From assembly GCA_964454015.1 (NCBI GenBank), contig CAYVQF010000025.1, positions 7,385 to 71,384 on the forward strand: a DNA stretch of 64,000 nucleotides, read 5' to 3'. This document shows, piece by piece, positions 36,100 to 45,329 of this stretch. The position numbers and the translations under genes were made by a program. The notes under the pieces are model-generated. The model was not told the origin of the DNA. It ran no database searches and worked only from the letters and a program-made list of their open reading frames with translations. The stretch comes from CAYVQF01 sp964454015 (GTDB taxonomy: Bacteria > Myxococcota_A > Bradymonadia > UBA4248). The first letter of the stretch is position 1, and each line of letters starts with the position of its first letter.

Positions 36100-37557
36100 A
36101 TGAGCAGCCCGAGGGCGGAGCAAGGGAGCGAGGCGAAGGTGCTACAGGTGATGGGCCCGGTGGTGGACGTCATCTTCAGTGGTCCCTTGCCTGAGATTCA
36201 CACGGCACTGGAGATCACGAATCCGGCCATTGACGCGCGGCCCTGGAACTTGGTGGTCGAGGTGGCCCTTCACTTGGGTGAGCAGGTGGTGCGCACCATC
36301 GCCTTGGACACGACGGACGGTCTGGTGCGTGGCATGGCGGTTCGGAACACGGGTCGCGGGGTGACCGTGCCTGTGGGCAAGGAGGTGCTGGGGCGGATCA
36401 TCAATGTGGTGGGTGCGCCTGTGGACGAAGCGGGCCCGCTGGAGACGAAGGAGCGTTGGTTGATTCACCGTGCGCCGCCCACTTTTGAGGAGCAGGCGGT
36501 GACGGTGGAGACCTTTGAGACGGGCATCAAGGTGGTGGATTTGCTGGCGCCCTATGCGCGTGGGGGTAAGATCGGGCTATTCGGTGGTGCTGGTGTGGGC
36601 AAGACCGTATTGATCATGGAGCTCATCAACAACATTGCCATCAAGCACGGTGGCTATTCGGTCTTTGCCGGGGTGGGTGAGCGCACACGGGAAGGCAACG
36701 ACCTCTATTGGGAGATGGTGGAGACGGGGGTCATCAAGCGCGGGGCGGCGCGGGGTGAGTCGAAGGTGGCCTTGGTGTACGGCCAGATGAACGAGCCCCC
36801 GGGGGCGCGGGCGCGGGTGGCGCTGTCGGGGTTGACCGTGGCGGAGTATTTCCGCGATGAGATGCATCAAGACGTGCTGCTCTTCATCGACAATATCTTT
36901 CGCTTTACTCAGGCGGGTGCGGAGGTGTCGGCCTTGCTTGGTCGTATCCCGAGCGCCGTGGGTTATCAGCCGACCTTGGCGACGGAGATGGGTGAGCTGC
37001 AGGAGCGGATCACCTCGACCCGTTCGGGCTCGATTACGTCGGTGCAGGCGATCTACGTGCCGGCAGACGACTTGACCGACCCGGCACCGGCGACGGCCTT
37101 TGCCCACTTGGATGCGACGACGGTGCTGTCGCGTCAGCTTTCGGCGCTGGGGATATACCCGGCGGTGGATCCGCTGGATTCCACGAGCAAGCTTTTGGAT
37201 CCACAGGTGATTGGTGAGGAGCACTATCGTGTTGCGCGCAGTGTGCAGGCCATCCTGCAGCGCTACAAAGAGCTGCAGGACATCATCGCCATTCTCGGCA
37301 TGGATGAGCTCAGTGAGGATGATCGGCTGGTGGTGGAGCGGGCGCGCAAGATCCGCAATTTCCTGAGCCAGCCCTTCTTCATGTCCGAGTCCTACACGGG
37401 GATCCCGGGCCGCTATGTGACCTTGGAGGATACGATACGTTCATTCAAGGCATTGGTGGCAGGTGAGCATGACGCGTTGCCCGAGGCTGCTTTTCACATG
37501 GTGGGGACCATCGAGGACGCCGTGCACAAAGCGGGTCTGTTGTGCAAGGAGGTCTGA
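36100..37557 (+). CDS. atpD: ATP synthase F1 subunit beta
   Basis: A 485-residue catalytic subunit. P-loop GGAGVGKT, DELSEDD-type segment (ILGMDELSEDDRLVVERARK) and LFIDNIFRFTQAG are complete. ATG 36100 has GGAGGGAGCGAGG upstream; an in-frame GTG- or ATG-type start at 36085 is less likely. It ends four bases before atpC begins, consistent with coupled production of beta and epsilon. Confidence 0.96.
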   Translation: MSSPRAEQGSEAKVLQVMGPVVDVIFSGPLPEIHTALEITNPAIDARPWNLVVEVALHLGEQVVRTIALDTTDGLVRGMAVRNTGRGVTVPVGKEVLGRIINVVGAPVDEAGPLETKERWLIHRAPPTFEEQAVTVETFETGIKVVDLLAPYARGGKIGLFGGAGVGKTVLIMELINNIAIKHGGYSVFAGVGERTREGNDLYWEMVETGVIKRGAARGESKVALVYGQMNEPPGARARVALSGLTVAEYFRDEMHQDVLLFIDNIFRFTQAGAEVSALLGRIPSAVGYQPTLATEMGELQERITSTRSGSITSVQAIYVPADDLTDPAPATAFAHLDATTVLSRQLSALGIYPAVDPLDSTSKLLDPQVIGEEHYRVARSVQAILQRYKELQDIIAILGMDELSEDDRLVVERARKIRNFLSQPFFMSESYTGIPGRYVTLEDTIRSFKALVAGEHDALPEAAFHMVGTIEDAVHKAGLLCKEV

Positions 37558-37560
37558 GCG

Positions 37561-38007
37561 GTGGGCGACTTCTTTTTGACCATCGAGATCATCACGCCGG
37601 ATCACGTGGTCATGCACCAGAGCGCGCGCAGCGTGGTTTTGCCGGGGACGCAGGGTGAGATGGAGATCCTGCCGGGTCACTTGCCGCTGCTGTCGACGCT
37701 GGAGGCGGGGACGGTGGTGGTCAAAGATGGTTCGGGCGCGCACTTCGTGGCGGTGAGTACGGGTTTCGTGGAGGTTTTCGACGATCACGTCTCGGTCTTG
37801 GTGGAGACGGCTGAGAGTGAGGCGGAGATCGATTTGGCGCGGGCGCGGGCCATGTTGCGCGACGCCAAGGATCACCTGGCGGTGTTGCCCTCGGAGGACG
37901 TGGAGGAGCGTTTTGCTTTCGAGACGGCTCTGGGGCAAGCGCAGGCGAGCATCGCCGTGTATCGGCGTTTGCATGCGGACGTGGTGGTGGATCCGGAGGA
38001 TGACTAG
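37561..38007 (+). CDS. atpC: ATP synthase F1 subunit epsilon
   Basis: A 148-residue epsilon subunit. The N-terminal beta sandwich is recognisable (LTIEIITPDHVVM; GEMEILPGHLPLLSTLEAG), followed by a helical C-terminus that can inhibit the motor. GTG start 37561 with AAGGAGG in the end of atpD. Last gene of the operon; no a or c subunit genes follow. Confidence 0.93.
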   Translation: MGDFFLTIEIITPDHVVMHQSARSVVLPGTQGEMEILPGHLPLLSTLEAGTVVVKDGSGAHFVAVSTGFVEVFDDHVSVLVETAESEAEIDLARARAMLRDAKDHLAVLPSEDVEERFAFETALGQAQASIAVYRRLHADVVVDPEDD

Positions 38008-38178
38008 GCTTGGATTTTCCGGTGCTGGCGCGCGTGGATCGGTTCAGGCGGTGGGTTGGGGTGCGCGCGCGTGCGCCCTTGGCCAGTGGCAACAAATTGG
38101 GCATGATAGTGGGCACCGAAGGTGCGCAAGCGGATAATCGGTAGCCGGCGGGTGCAGCGTACACAGAGCGGGGACGTG

Positions 38179-41100
38179 ATGAAAGAGAAGAAAGGTTCTC
38201 AGGAAAGCACGAAAGGACGCGGCGATGGCGCTGCGGCGAAGGCGGGCCCTGTGGCGGATCTGGCGGATCTTGCGCTGTCTTTGCAGGGTCCGGAGCAGTT
38301 GGAGGTGTTTTCCACGCAGATCGATGACGCAGGGGTGGAGGCATTGCTACATGGCGCGGCGCCAGCCGCTCGGATCAACGGCTTGCGCTTGCTTGGGCTC
38401 AAGGCTCAGGCGCTACCCGGCCTGGTGGAGGCCCTCTCTGATGTGGACAGCGCGGTGCGGCTAGCTGCGGCGCAGACTCTTGCCATCGTGGGTGTTCAGG
38501 CGCCGGGGCTGCTGTTGGAGGCGGCGCGCCGATTTCCGCAGCAAGATGCAGAAGCTCAGGGGACGCTGGCCGAGGCCTGTGCGCAGCTTTTGGAGCATCG
38601 CGGCGAGGATTTGTTGGAGTTGTTGCGCGATGAGGCGGCGACGGTCATGCCTCTCCATGGCCTCTTCACTGCCATGGGCCCGGGGGTGGTTCCTCTGTTG
38701 AACCAGGGGGTGGTCGACCTCTCGCCCTTGATTCGTGCCAACGCCTTGCGCTTGCTTTGTGTCTTCGCTGAGCAGGGTCTGGAGGTCGATCTGCGGCATT
38801 TGGAGGCGGCGTTGGCAGACGGCGTTGCCGAGGTTCGGGAGGCCGCGGCCGGGTTGTTGCGGGTGGTGGATGCCAAGCTGGAGATGGACAAGCATGCGCC
38901 CAAGCCGTTGCCCATTGCGGGCTTTGCGGAGTTCATGCTGGAGGTCAATGAGATCGAGCAGTATCAGGCGAACCTGAATGGTCATCATCTGGCGGCGCTG
39001 TTGAGCGATGGGCGCATGAACGTGCGGGCGAACGCGGCCCGAGGCTTGGGTGTCATCGGCTGGCCGACGCACCAGTTGGTGTTGGCGCTCAAAGACGGTG
39101 AAGCGGCGGTGCGTGAGGCCGCGGCATGGGCGTTGGCGCGCTTGGCCCAGGCGGGCCACCCGGCGTTGTTGCTGCGGGCGGTCCCGGTGCTGCACGAGCA
39201 GAGCGATGCGGTGACGGCGCCGATATTGCGGGGACTGGCAGAGCTGGCGGGCAAGGAGGATGGGTTGCTCATCGAAGCCTTGCGGGTACCGAGCACCATC
39301 GCGCGGCAGACGGTCTTACAGGTTTTCGAGTTATTGGGGGCCGTGGGTTTGCCGATCCTATACGAGGCCTTGCGGCACGAGTCGTTGATGATCCGCCTCA
39401 ACGCCATCGAGGGGATTGGTCGCCTGTGGGAGCAGGGTCACCCCATCGATGTCGGGGGCTTGGATCCAGCGCTGGAGGACACGGCCAACAACGTGCGTCA
39501 GCGGGCGGTGGAGATCCGCGAGGCTGCTTGGGCGCGCTCGTCGCGTAAGCCGCAGCTTCTGGAGGCGCGTCCGCTGCCCAGCGAGGCTTTTGGGCAAGAA
39601 GTGTTGGAGGTGGAGGCGCTGGAGGCCATGAAGGCCGCGTTGGATCTGGCCGTGATTCAGCCCTTGCTCAGTGACGGTCGGGCGGTGGTGCGGGCCAATG
39701 CGGCGCGTTCGTTGGGGGTCTTGGGTGAGGTGAGCCCGCACTTGTCGTTGTTGTTGCGGGACAGCGACGATGGCGTGCGCAGTGCAGCGGCGCACGCCGT
39801 ACAGTTGCTGGGTCCGGCGGCGCAGTCCATGGCGGCGGGGATCGTCTCGGCGCTTCAGGGGGCGTCAGTGACGGTGGCCCAGCATCTGCGGGAGGCGTTG
39901 CGGTCGTGGGTAGGGGTGGCGGACGCGGCGCTGATCGAGGCGATGCGGATTCCTGTGGCGCAGGCCGAGCAGAGCCTGATGCCCCTCTTTGATGCCATGG
40001 GGGAAGAGGCGCTGCCTCTGCTGAGTGCAGCCCTCAAGAATGACTCGAACCAGGTGCGGATGAACGCGTTGCAGGGCTTGCACCGTCTGGTGCGGAGCGG
40101 GGTCGAGGTAGAGATCGCCTTGATTCGCCCCTTGACTTTCTCGCACCTGGACGAGATCAAGCGGGCCGCAGAAGTGCTGTATCGCGCGATTTTGACGCGG
40201 CGCCGTCGTCCCAACGAGGCGATCAAGGTTCTGCCGACAGCAGATTTCGATAGCCGGCGCTTGACGGCGGAGGAGCTCGACGCCGCCGGGCTGAGTGTCG
40301 AGCTGCTCGAGGAGCTTCTGGATGATGGGCGCCCCATGGTCCGGGCCAACGCGACGGCCGGGCTGTCCCATCTGGGCCACGCTTCGGCGCGCCTTGGCAT
40401 CTTGCTCCTCGACGGCGATGGGGAGGTGCGGCGCGCGGCGGCACAAGCGCTGGTAGCGTTGGGGGCGGAGGCCGCCTCGTTGCTACCGCGGGTGGTGTCG
40501 GTCTTCGAGAAAGCCGATGACGAGATAAGCGAGTTGCTGACCCAAGCCTTCAGGAACTTGATCGGCGTGGCGGATGATGTCTTGATTGAGACCTTGCGGA
40601 TGCCATCGGCGCGGGCCGAGTCAACGGCGTTGGCACTCTTTGCGCGTCTTGGCGAGGCGGCGTTGCCTATCGCCTTGCGTGCGTTGCGCGACGAGTCGGT
40701 CATGGTGCGGGTCAACGCGGGCCTGGCCTTGGAGCGACTGATGGCGCAAGGGCTCTGGGTGGACATGGCGCCTTTGCAGATCGCCGCGCAGGACCACGTG
40801 GAGGAGTTTCGCCGCATCGTGCAGCGTTTGATGCGGGCGGTGCAAGCGCGCCAGCAAAGCGCGCCTTACGAGCTGCCCCCCATGGGCATCGCGGATTTCA
40901 ACCAATGCCTGTTGTCGCGTGAAGTGTTGGAGGCGGCGCGGGATGCGGTGGATGTGGATCGCGTGGTGATGTCTTTTCACGATGGTCGCCTGATAGGTCG
41001 CGCCAACGCAGCGGCGCTGGCGGCTTACAAGGGTCCATTGGCGCCGGCCCATGTGGAGGCGCTTGCCATCATGTTGCGCGATGTGGCGGTGGAAGTGCGG

Positions 41101-42312
41101 CGTGAAGCCGGGCGGTCTCTGGGGCTGCTCAAGCAGTATCCCCAGGTGGTGGTGCCGCGGCTTCTGGCTGCCATGCACGATGCCGATCCCGACACCAGGG
41201 CGATCTATCTCGAGGCGATCGAGGCGTATGGCGATGCGGCGGCGCCGCATGTGTTGGCGGCTCTGGAGCGTCCAGGGGTCGATGTGAACGTGGCGTTGGA
41301 CCCTCTGGTAGAGCGTCGGCGGGATCTCTTCTTGCCGCCGTTGGTAGAGATAGCACGGGCGCGCCACAGCTCGGAGATCGCCCGTTTGCGCGCCGTGCGC
41401 CTCCTGACGCAATGGGGACAGGACGACGAAGCAGCGCAGTTGGTGGTGAAGCGCTACTATGAGGCCCGCAAGCCGCCAACGGCGGACGTGGAACCACCAC
41501 CACGGCGGGAGCGGGGCAAGCCCGTAGAGGCGGAGCCGTGGCCCATTCCCGATTTCGACACGGCTTACCTCGATGCGGGCGTGCTCAAGAAGCACACCAA
41601 GACGCTGGGTGTCGAGCGTTTGCGGGCGGCGCTCAGCGATGGGCGGGTTTGGGTGCGGCGCAACGCCGTGGTTTTGTGTGGCCTGATGGGGAAGCATGCC
41701 GGCGAGTTGGTGTACTTGCTGGCCCTATCTCTGAAAGACAGTGAAGAAGATGTCGTGCTGGCGGCGGTGGAGACCTTGGCGCGGCTGCGTCAGGCGCCGG
41801 AACACTGTGTGCCGGCGTTGGCCGAGCGGATGCCGCTGCGTGAAGACGCAGTCCAGCAGGCCATTCTCCAGGCTCTTGCCGCTCATGGCGATGATGTGCC
41901 ACCCATTTTGGTGCGGCAGCTCATCAAGTATCCGGCGAAGTATTTGGAGATTCTCATGGTTCTGGTGCGCCCACAGCCAGAGCCCTGGATCGACCTCTTG
42001 GTGGGTGCCCTTGGCGCCGAGCACCCCCTGAAAGTTCGGGAGGCTGCACTGCTGCTCCTGCTGCAAATGGGCGGTGCTGTGGCGCGCATTCGGCCAGTGC
42101 TGTTGGCGCTGCTCGATGAGAAGGACGGGGCGTTGTGCATGATGGCAGTGCAGACCTTGGCCAAGCTCCCCTTCGAACAGGCGACGGTGGACCGATTGCT
42201 GCAACTGCGCAAAGTGAACTTCCTGAACTCGGTGCAGAACGCGCTGCGCGGGGCGTTCATCGCGCTCTTGGGAGAGATCCCCGAAGAGGAAGAGGAAGAG
42301 CCTGAGTACTGA
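38179..42312 (+). CDS. HEAT-repeat giant protein
   Basis: A 1377-residue soluble protein made of HEAT/armadillo-type helical repeats. Five copies of a larger unit of about 220 residues recur, each with a DGR-x(3)-RANAA-like signature (near residues 273, 495, 713, 932 and 1151) and most preceded by a P-x-x-x-F linker (for example LPIAGF, LPTADF, WPIPDF). A degenerate sixth unit starts the protein. The C-terminus is acidic (EEEEEEPEY). ATG 38179 has a GGGGA ribosome-binding site; a more upstream ATG at 38122 is possible. Such scaffolds bind proteins over a curved surface. No catalytic motif. It follows atpC by 171 bases and may or may not share its promoter. Confidence 0.88.
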   Translation: MKEKKGSQESTKGRGDGAAAKAGPVADLADLALSLQGPEQLEVFSTQIDDAGVEALLHGAAPAARINGLRLLGLKAQALPGLVEALSDVDSAVRLAAAQTLAIVGVQAPGLLLEAARRFPQQDAEAQGTLAEACAQLLEHRGEDLLELLRDEAATVMPLHGLFTAMGPGVVPLLNQGVVDLSPLIRANALRLLCVFAEQGLEVDLRHLEAALADGVAEVREAAAGLLRVVDAKLEMDKHAPKPLPIAGFAEFMLEVNEIEQYQANLNGHHLAALLSDGRMNVRANAARGLGVIGWPTHQLVLALKDGEAAVREAAAWALARLAQAGHPALLLRAVPVLHEQSDAVTAPILRGLAELAGKEDGLLIEALRVPSTIARQTVLQVFELLGAVGLPILYEALRHESLMIRLNAIEGIGRLWEQGHPIDVGGLDPALEDTANNVRQRAVEIREAAWARSSRKPQLLEARPLPSEAFGQEVLEVEALEAMKAALDLAVIQPLLSDGRAVVRANAARSLGVLGEVSPHLSLLLRDSDDGVRSAAAHAVQLLGPAAQSMAAGIVSALQGASVTVAQHLREALRSWVGVADAALIEAMRIPVAQAEQSLMPLFDAMGEEALPLLSAALKNDSNQVRMNALQGLHRLVRSGVEVEIALIRPLTFSHLDEIKRAAEVLYRAILTRRRRPNEAIKVLPTADFDSRRLTAEELDAAGLSVELLEELLDDGRPMVRANATAGLSHLGHASARLGILLLDGDGEVRRAAAQALVALGAEAASLLPRVVSVFEKADDEISELLTQAFRNLIGVADDVLIETLRMPSARAESTALALFARLGEAALPIALRALRDESVMVRVNAGLALERLMAQGLWVDMAPLQIAAQDHVEEFRRIVQRLMRAVQARQQSAPYELPPMGIADFNQCLLSREVLEAARDAVDVDRVVMSFHDGRLIGRANAAALAAYKGPLAPAHVEALAIMLRDVAVEVRREAGRSLGLLKQYPQVVVPRLLAAMHDADPDTRAIYLEAIEAYGDAAAPHVLAALERPGVDVNVALDPLVERRRDLFLPPLVEIARARHSSEIARLRAVRLLTQWGQDDEAAQLVVKRYYEARKPPTADVEPPPRRERGKPVEAEPWPIPDFDTAYLDAGVLKKHTKTLGVERLRAALSDGRVWVRRNAVVLCGLMGKHAGELVYLLALSLKDSEEDVVLAAVETLARLRQAPEHCVPALAERMPLREDAVQQAILQALAAHGDDVPPILVRQLIKYPAKYLEILMVLVRPQPEPWIDLLVGALGAEHPLKVREAALLLLLQMGGAVARIRPVLLALLDEKDGALCMMAVQTLAKLPFEQATVDRLLQLRKVNFLNSVQNALRGAFIALLGEIPEEEEEEPEY

Positions 42313-42392
42313 TTCGATGGGGCCGCGTCCCTTTGCCGGTCCCAGGTCAGCGGCGCGGGTGGTGGTGGTGGTGCAGAACAGGGGGTCGGGTT

Positions 42393-42890
42393 CTACCAGC
42401 GCGTGTAGACGGAGATGAGCTCGGGGGTGCGGGAGCGGTACTTGTCGAGGAACTTGCGCAGCGCCTCGAGGGCGCCGGGGTCGTGCTTGTCCAGGCCGAT
42501 TTTTTCCTCGAATTCGAGCCACTTTTTGAGTTTTTCTTGGGCGTCGGGGCTGAGGTCCTGTTTCTTTTTCATGCGTTGCATCTGCTCGATGTGGAAAGCA
42601 AACTCGCCCATCTCCGCCGGGATTTGGCGCCCGCAATAGGTTACGGGGCCGCAGGGCTCGAGGCGGCGTGGTCCCATTCCCATGAGGAACTTGAAGGGGG
42701 CGCCTGTCAGCTCTTCGACCTTGCGGAAGATGTCACCGATGGAGATGTGGGAAAAGTAAATGGTTCCGAGATGCTGGCCGAGGCGCTCCAGGTGGCCGGC
42801 GATCTCCGTGCCCTCGACCATGTCGCGGGTCATGATTTTTTCTTCGAGAACCCGGGTGTCACAGGCGTAGAAAGTGAGCTCGTCTTTCAT
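42393..42890 (-). CDS. Hypothetical protein
   Basis: A 165-residue soluble protein, not recognised. Predicted alpha-rich, with FYACDTRVLEEKIMTRDM at the N-terminus, a loop GMGPRRLEPCGPVTYCGR with two Cys, and a basic helical C-terminus ending in ISVYTRW. ATG 42890 with AAGGA upstream; an in-frame ATG at 42947 would add 19 residues of unlikely sequence. It is convergent with the HEAT-repeat gene and divergent from queE. Confidence 0.6.
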   Translation of the reverse strand: MKDELTFYACDTRVLEEKIMTRDMVEGTEIAGHLERLGQHLGTIYFSHISIGDIFRKVEELTGAPFKFLMGMGPRRLEPCGPVTYCGRQIPAEMGEFAFHIEQMQRMKKKQDLSPDAQEKLKKWLEFEEKIGLDKHDPGALEALRKFLDKYRSRTPELISVYTRW

Positions 42891-43049
42891 GGCGTTCCTT
42901 GTTTTCTGAGGGGACCAGGCCCAAAAAAGGGAGGCCGCAGAATGCAACCAGGCGGTTGAGTCTAACGCAGAGAAGGGATATGTCTATGGGCCGCCTGCCG
43001 GGTGGCTGCACTTGGCGCGCGTGGCAGGGTAAGGAGATGGGAGGTGTAG

Positions 43050-43721
43050 ATGGCCAGCTTCGACGTCGACATGGCGCAGACCATGGAGATCACCGAGATC
43101 TTTCACTCGATTCAGGGGGAGTCGGCGGCGGCAGGCATGCCTTGCCATTTCATCCGCACGGCAGGGTGTAATCTGCGCTGTCCGTGGTGTGATAGCGCCT
43201 ATGCCTTTGGCAGAGGGCAAGAGCTGTCTCTGGCGGCGATTTTGGAGCGCCTGAAGACCTTCCCTCCCTGCCAGATGGTCGAGCTCACCGGTGGTGAGCC
43301 CATGCTGCAAGCGGCCGCGGTGCCGCTGATGCAGGTGTTGTTGGACAAAGGTTATCGGGTCTTGCTCGAGACCAACGGCACCTTGGATCTGCGCCAGGTG
43401 CCGCGGGCGGTGACCAAGATCGTGGACATCAAGCCCCCGAGCGCTGGCATTGACCCGGGGGCGCTGTGGAAGAACTTGGATGGTCTCTCGCCGCACGACG
43501 AGGTGAAGTGCGTGATCACGAGCCACGCCGATTATGCCTGGGCGCGGGACAAGGTCTTGGATTTGGGCTTATTGGATTTGCTGACGGTGAGTTTCAGCCC
43601 GGTATGGGGTGAAGTGGATGCGCGGGATTTGAGTCGCTGGATTTTGGCGGATGGCTTGCCGATTCGGCTCAATCTGCAGTTGCACAAGTTCATCTGGGGT
43701 GCAGGGGTGGCCGGTGTGTGA
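43050..43721 (+). CDS. queE: 7-carboxy-7-deazaguanine synthase
   Basis: A 223-residue radical-SAM enzyme that makes 7-carboxy-7-deazaguanine from 6-carboxy-tetrahydropterin in the queuosine and deazapurine pathway. The [4Fe-4S] ligand motif is C40-x3-C44-x2-C47 (CNLRCPWCDS), and the QueE hallmarks FHSIQGESAAAG and ELTGGEPMLQ are present. Start ATG 43050 has GGAGGTG upstream. queD follows after 46 bases, giving two consecutive steps of the pathway. Whether the product goes to tRNA (queuosine) or DNA (deazaguanine) cannot be read from this window, as queC and queF or dpd genes are absent. Confidence 0.9.
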   Translation: MASFDVDMAQTMEITEIFHSIQGESAAAGMPCHFIRTAGCNLRCPWCDSAYAFGRGQELSLAAILERLKTFPPCQMVELTGGEPMLQAAAVPLMQVLLDKGYRVLLETNGTLDLRQVPRAVTKIVDIKPPSAGIDPGALWKNLDGLSPHDEVKCVITSHADYAWARDKVLDLGLLDLLTVSFSPVWGEVDARDLSRWILADGLPIRLNLQLHKFIWGAGVAGV

Positions 43722-43767
43722 CGGGTTCTGGGCGAGCTCGGGTCAGTCGTAGAGGAGGGTGCGCAAG

Positions 43768-44130
43768 GTGGAGTTGAGGAAGATGTTTCGTTTCGAGGCG
43801 GCTCACCGGCTGCCACAGGTTCCGGTGGGGCACAAGTGCCATCGTCTGCATGGGCACAGCTACCGCATCGAAGTGGTGATCGAAGGTGCCGTGGACCCGC
43901 AGATGGGTTGGGTCGTGGACTTTGCGGACATTGCTGCGGCGTGGCAGCCCCTGCACGAACAGCTCGACCACTACTATTTGAACGAGGTGGTGGGACTGGA
44001 GAACCCCACATCAGAGGTGTTGGCCGTGTGGATTTACGAGCGTCTCCAGGCAGCTCTGCCGCAGCTCAAGGCGATCATCGTGCATGAGACCTGTACGGCG
44101 AGTGCGATCTACTCGGGGCCGCAGCCATGA
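43768..44130 (+). CDS. queD: 6-carboxy-5,6,7,8-tetrahydropterin synthase
   Basis: A 120-residue member of the PTPS family that makes 6-carboxytetrahydropterin from dihydroneopterin triphosphate, the step before QueE. Zinc His residues H13, H28 and H30 and catalytic Cys24 are all in place (AAHRLP; CHRLHGHSY). GTG 43768 has AGGAGG eight bases upstream and gives the family N-terminus; a GTG at 43759 is too close to the ribosome-binding site. The stop overlaps the next gene (ATGA), so a sugar-nucleotide enzyme is coupled to it. Confidence 0.9.
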   Translation: MELRKMFRFEAAHRLPQVPVGHKCHRLHGHSYRIEVVIEGAVDPQMGWVVDFADIAAAWQPLHEQLDHYYLNEVVGLENPTSEVLAVWIYERLQAALPQLKAIIVHETCTASAIYSGPQP

Positions 44131-45110
44131 GCGGGGAGCAGGCAGGGTTGCGGGCGGTGGTGTTGGCGGCAGGGCAGGGCACTCGGATGCGTTCGGCTTT
44201 GCCCAAGGTGATGCACCGCATCGTGGGGCGTCCGCTGGTGGACCACGTGCTGCTGGCGGCCCAGGCCGCGGGGGTCGCGGAGGCGGTGGTGGTGGTGGGG
44301 CACGGGCGAGAGCAGGTCGAGGCTTATCTGGGCGCGACTTGGGCCGCGGGGGATGTGGCCATTGCCTTTGCGCATCAAGTCGAGCAATTGGGGACGGCCG
44401 ATGCCGTGCGTTGTGCGCTGGAGGTGCTCGGCGAGGCCGATGGACCGGTGTTGATCCTCTATGGCGATGTTCCCAACCTGCAGGGTGAGACCCTCGGCCG
44501 CTTGGTGGCGGCACTGCCCGCGGGAGGGCTGTCCTTGCTGACGGCGGTGGTGCCCGATCCTTCTGGCTATGGCCGGATCGTGAGGCGCGCTGGTGCGGTG
44601 ATGGGGATCGTGGAGGATCGCGACTGCAGCGCCACGGAGCGAGAGATTTGCGAGGTGAATGCGGGCGTCTACTGCGTGGCGCTGAGCTTCTTGCGCGAGC
44701 ATCTGCGCGGGGTGACGTCCACGAACGCGGCGCGCGAGTTTTACCTGACCGATTTGGTCGCCGTGGCCGCAGCGCAAGGGGGCGCCCAGGCGTTGGTGGT
44801 GACAGATGCGGCTGAAGTGGCGGGTGTCAACGACAGGGTTCAGCTTGCTGCGGCGGCGCGTTGGGCCCAGCAACGGGTGAACGCGCGGTGGATGCAGGCA
44901 GGGGTGAGCATGGCGAGTCCGGAGACGACCCACATCGATGTGGACGCGTGTCTGGCGCCGGGGGTGGCGCTGGGGCCCGGGGTCTGTGTCTTGGGGAGGA
45001 GTCGTCTGGGTGCCGGGGTGGTGGTTGGGGCCAACGCGGTCTTGGAAGACGTGGTGCTCGAGCCGGGTGAAGTGGTGGCGCCTTTGAGTTTGCGTCGGCC
45101 TGTCGTGTGA
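44127..45110 (+). CDS. GlmU-type pyrophosphorylase domain without acetyltransferase
   Basis: A 327-residue protein with the N-acetylglucosamine-1-phosphate uridylyltransferase domain (LAAGQGTRMRSALPKVMH nucleotide loop; GTADAVRCAL; ILYGDVPN; STNAAREFYLTDL). It has only a short stretch of left-handed-helix turns (VALGPGVCVLGRSRLGAGVV) before ending. Full GlmU is about 455 residues, with a C-terminal acetyltransferase; that part and its catalytic His are absent, with no frameshift visible. It may make UDP-GlcNAc from GlcNAc-1-P only, or act on a related sugar phosphate. Four-base overlap with queD. Confidence 0.85.
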   Translation: MSGEQAGLRAVVLAAGQGTRMRSALPKVMHRIVGRPLVDHVLLAAQAAGVAEAVVVVGHGREQVEAYLGATWAAGDVAIAFAHQVEQLGTADAVRCALEVLGEADGPVLILYGDVPNLQGETLGRLVAALPAGGLSLLTAVVPDPSGYGRIVRRAGAVMGIVEDRDCSATEREICEVNAGVYCVALSFLREHLRGVTSTNAAREFYLTDLVAVAAAQGGAQALVVTDAAEVAGVNDRVQLAAAARWAQQRVNARWMQAGVSMASPETTHIDVDACLAPGVALGPGVCVLGRSRLGAGVVVGANAVLEDVVLEPGEVVAPLSLRRPVV

Positions 45111-45329
45111 AGGTGGTGGGGCGCTTGTCCACTGGAGGGGTGGTTGGCCAGGCGTGCGCCGCGGTTGTGGCCTCCGATGGGGGCGGTTGCGTTGGGAGTT
45201 GGTGGGTTAAAGGCTTTTTTGATTGGGGTGTTAGCGCGTGTCGGCCGGGTTGGCACGGAGTCTGCTGTGGAGGGCGCTCCGTGCCCAATGGCTAGGGTCA
45301 TCAACCGCTTTTGTTCGAGGAGCAAAGAC

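Noticed and set aside
43050..44130. Idea that queE/queD form a DNA-deazaguanine modification island
   Set aside because: No dpd genes or nucleases are nearby; the two genes are equally expected for ordinary queuosine synthesis.
45144..45329. Longer N-terminal extension of the lipoprotein gene
   Set aside because: The extension is not signal-like and the ATG at 45330 has a ribosome-binding site followed by a lipobox.
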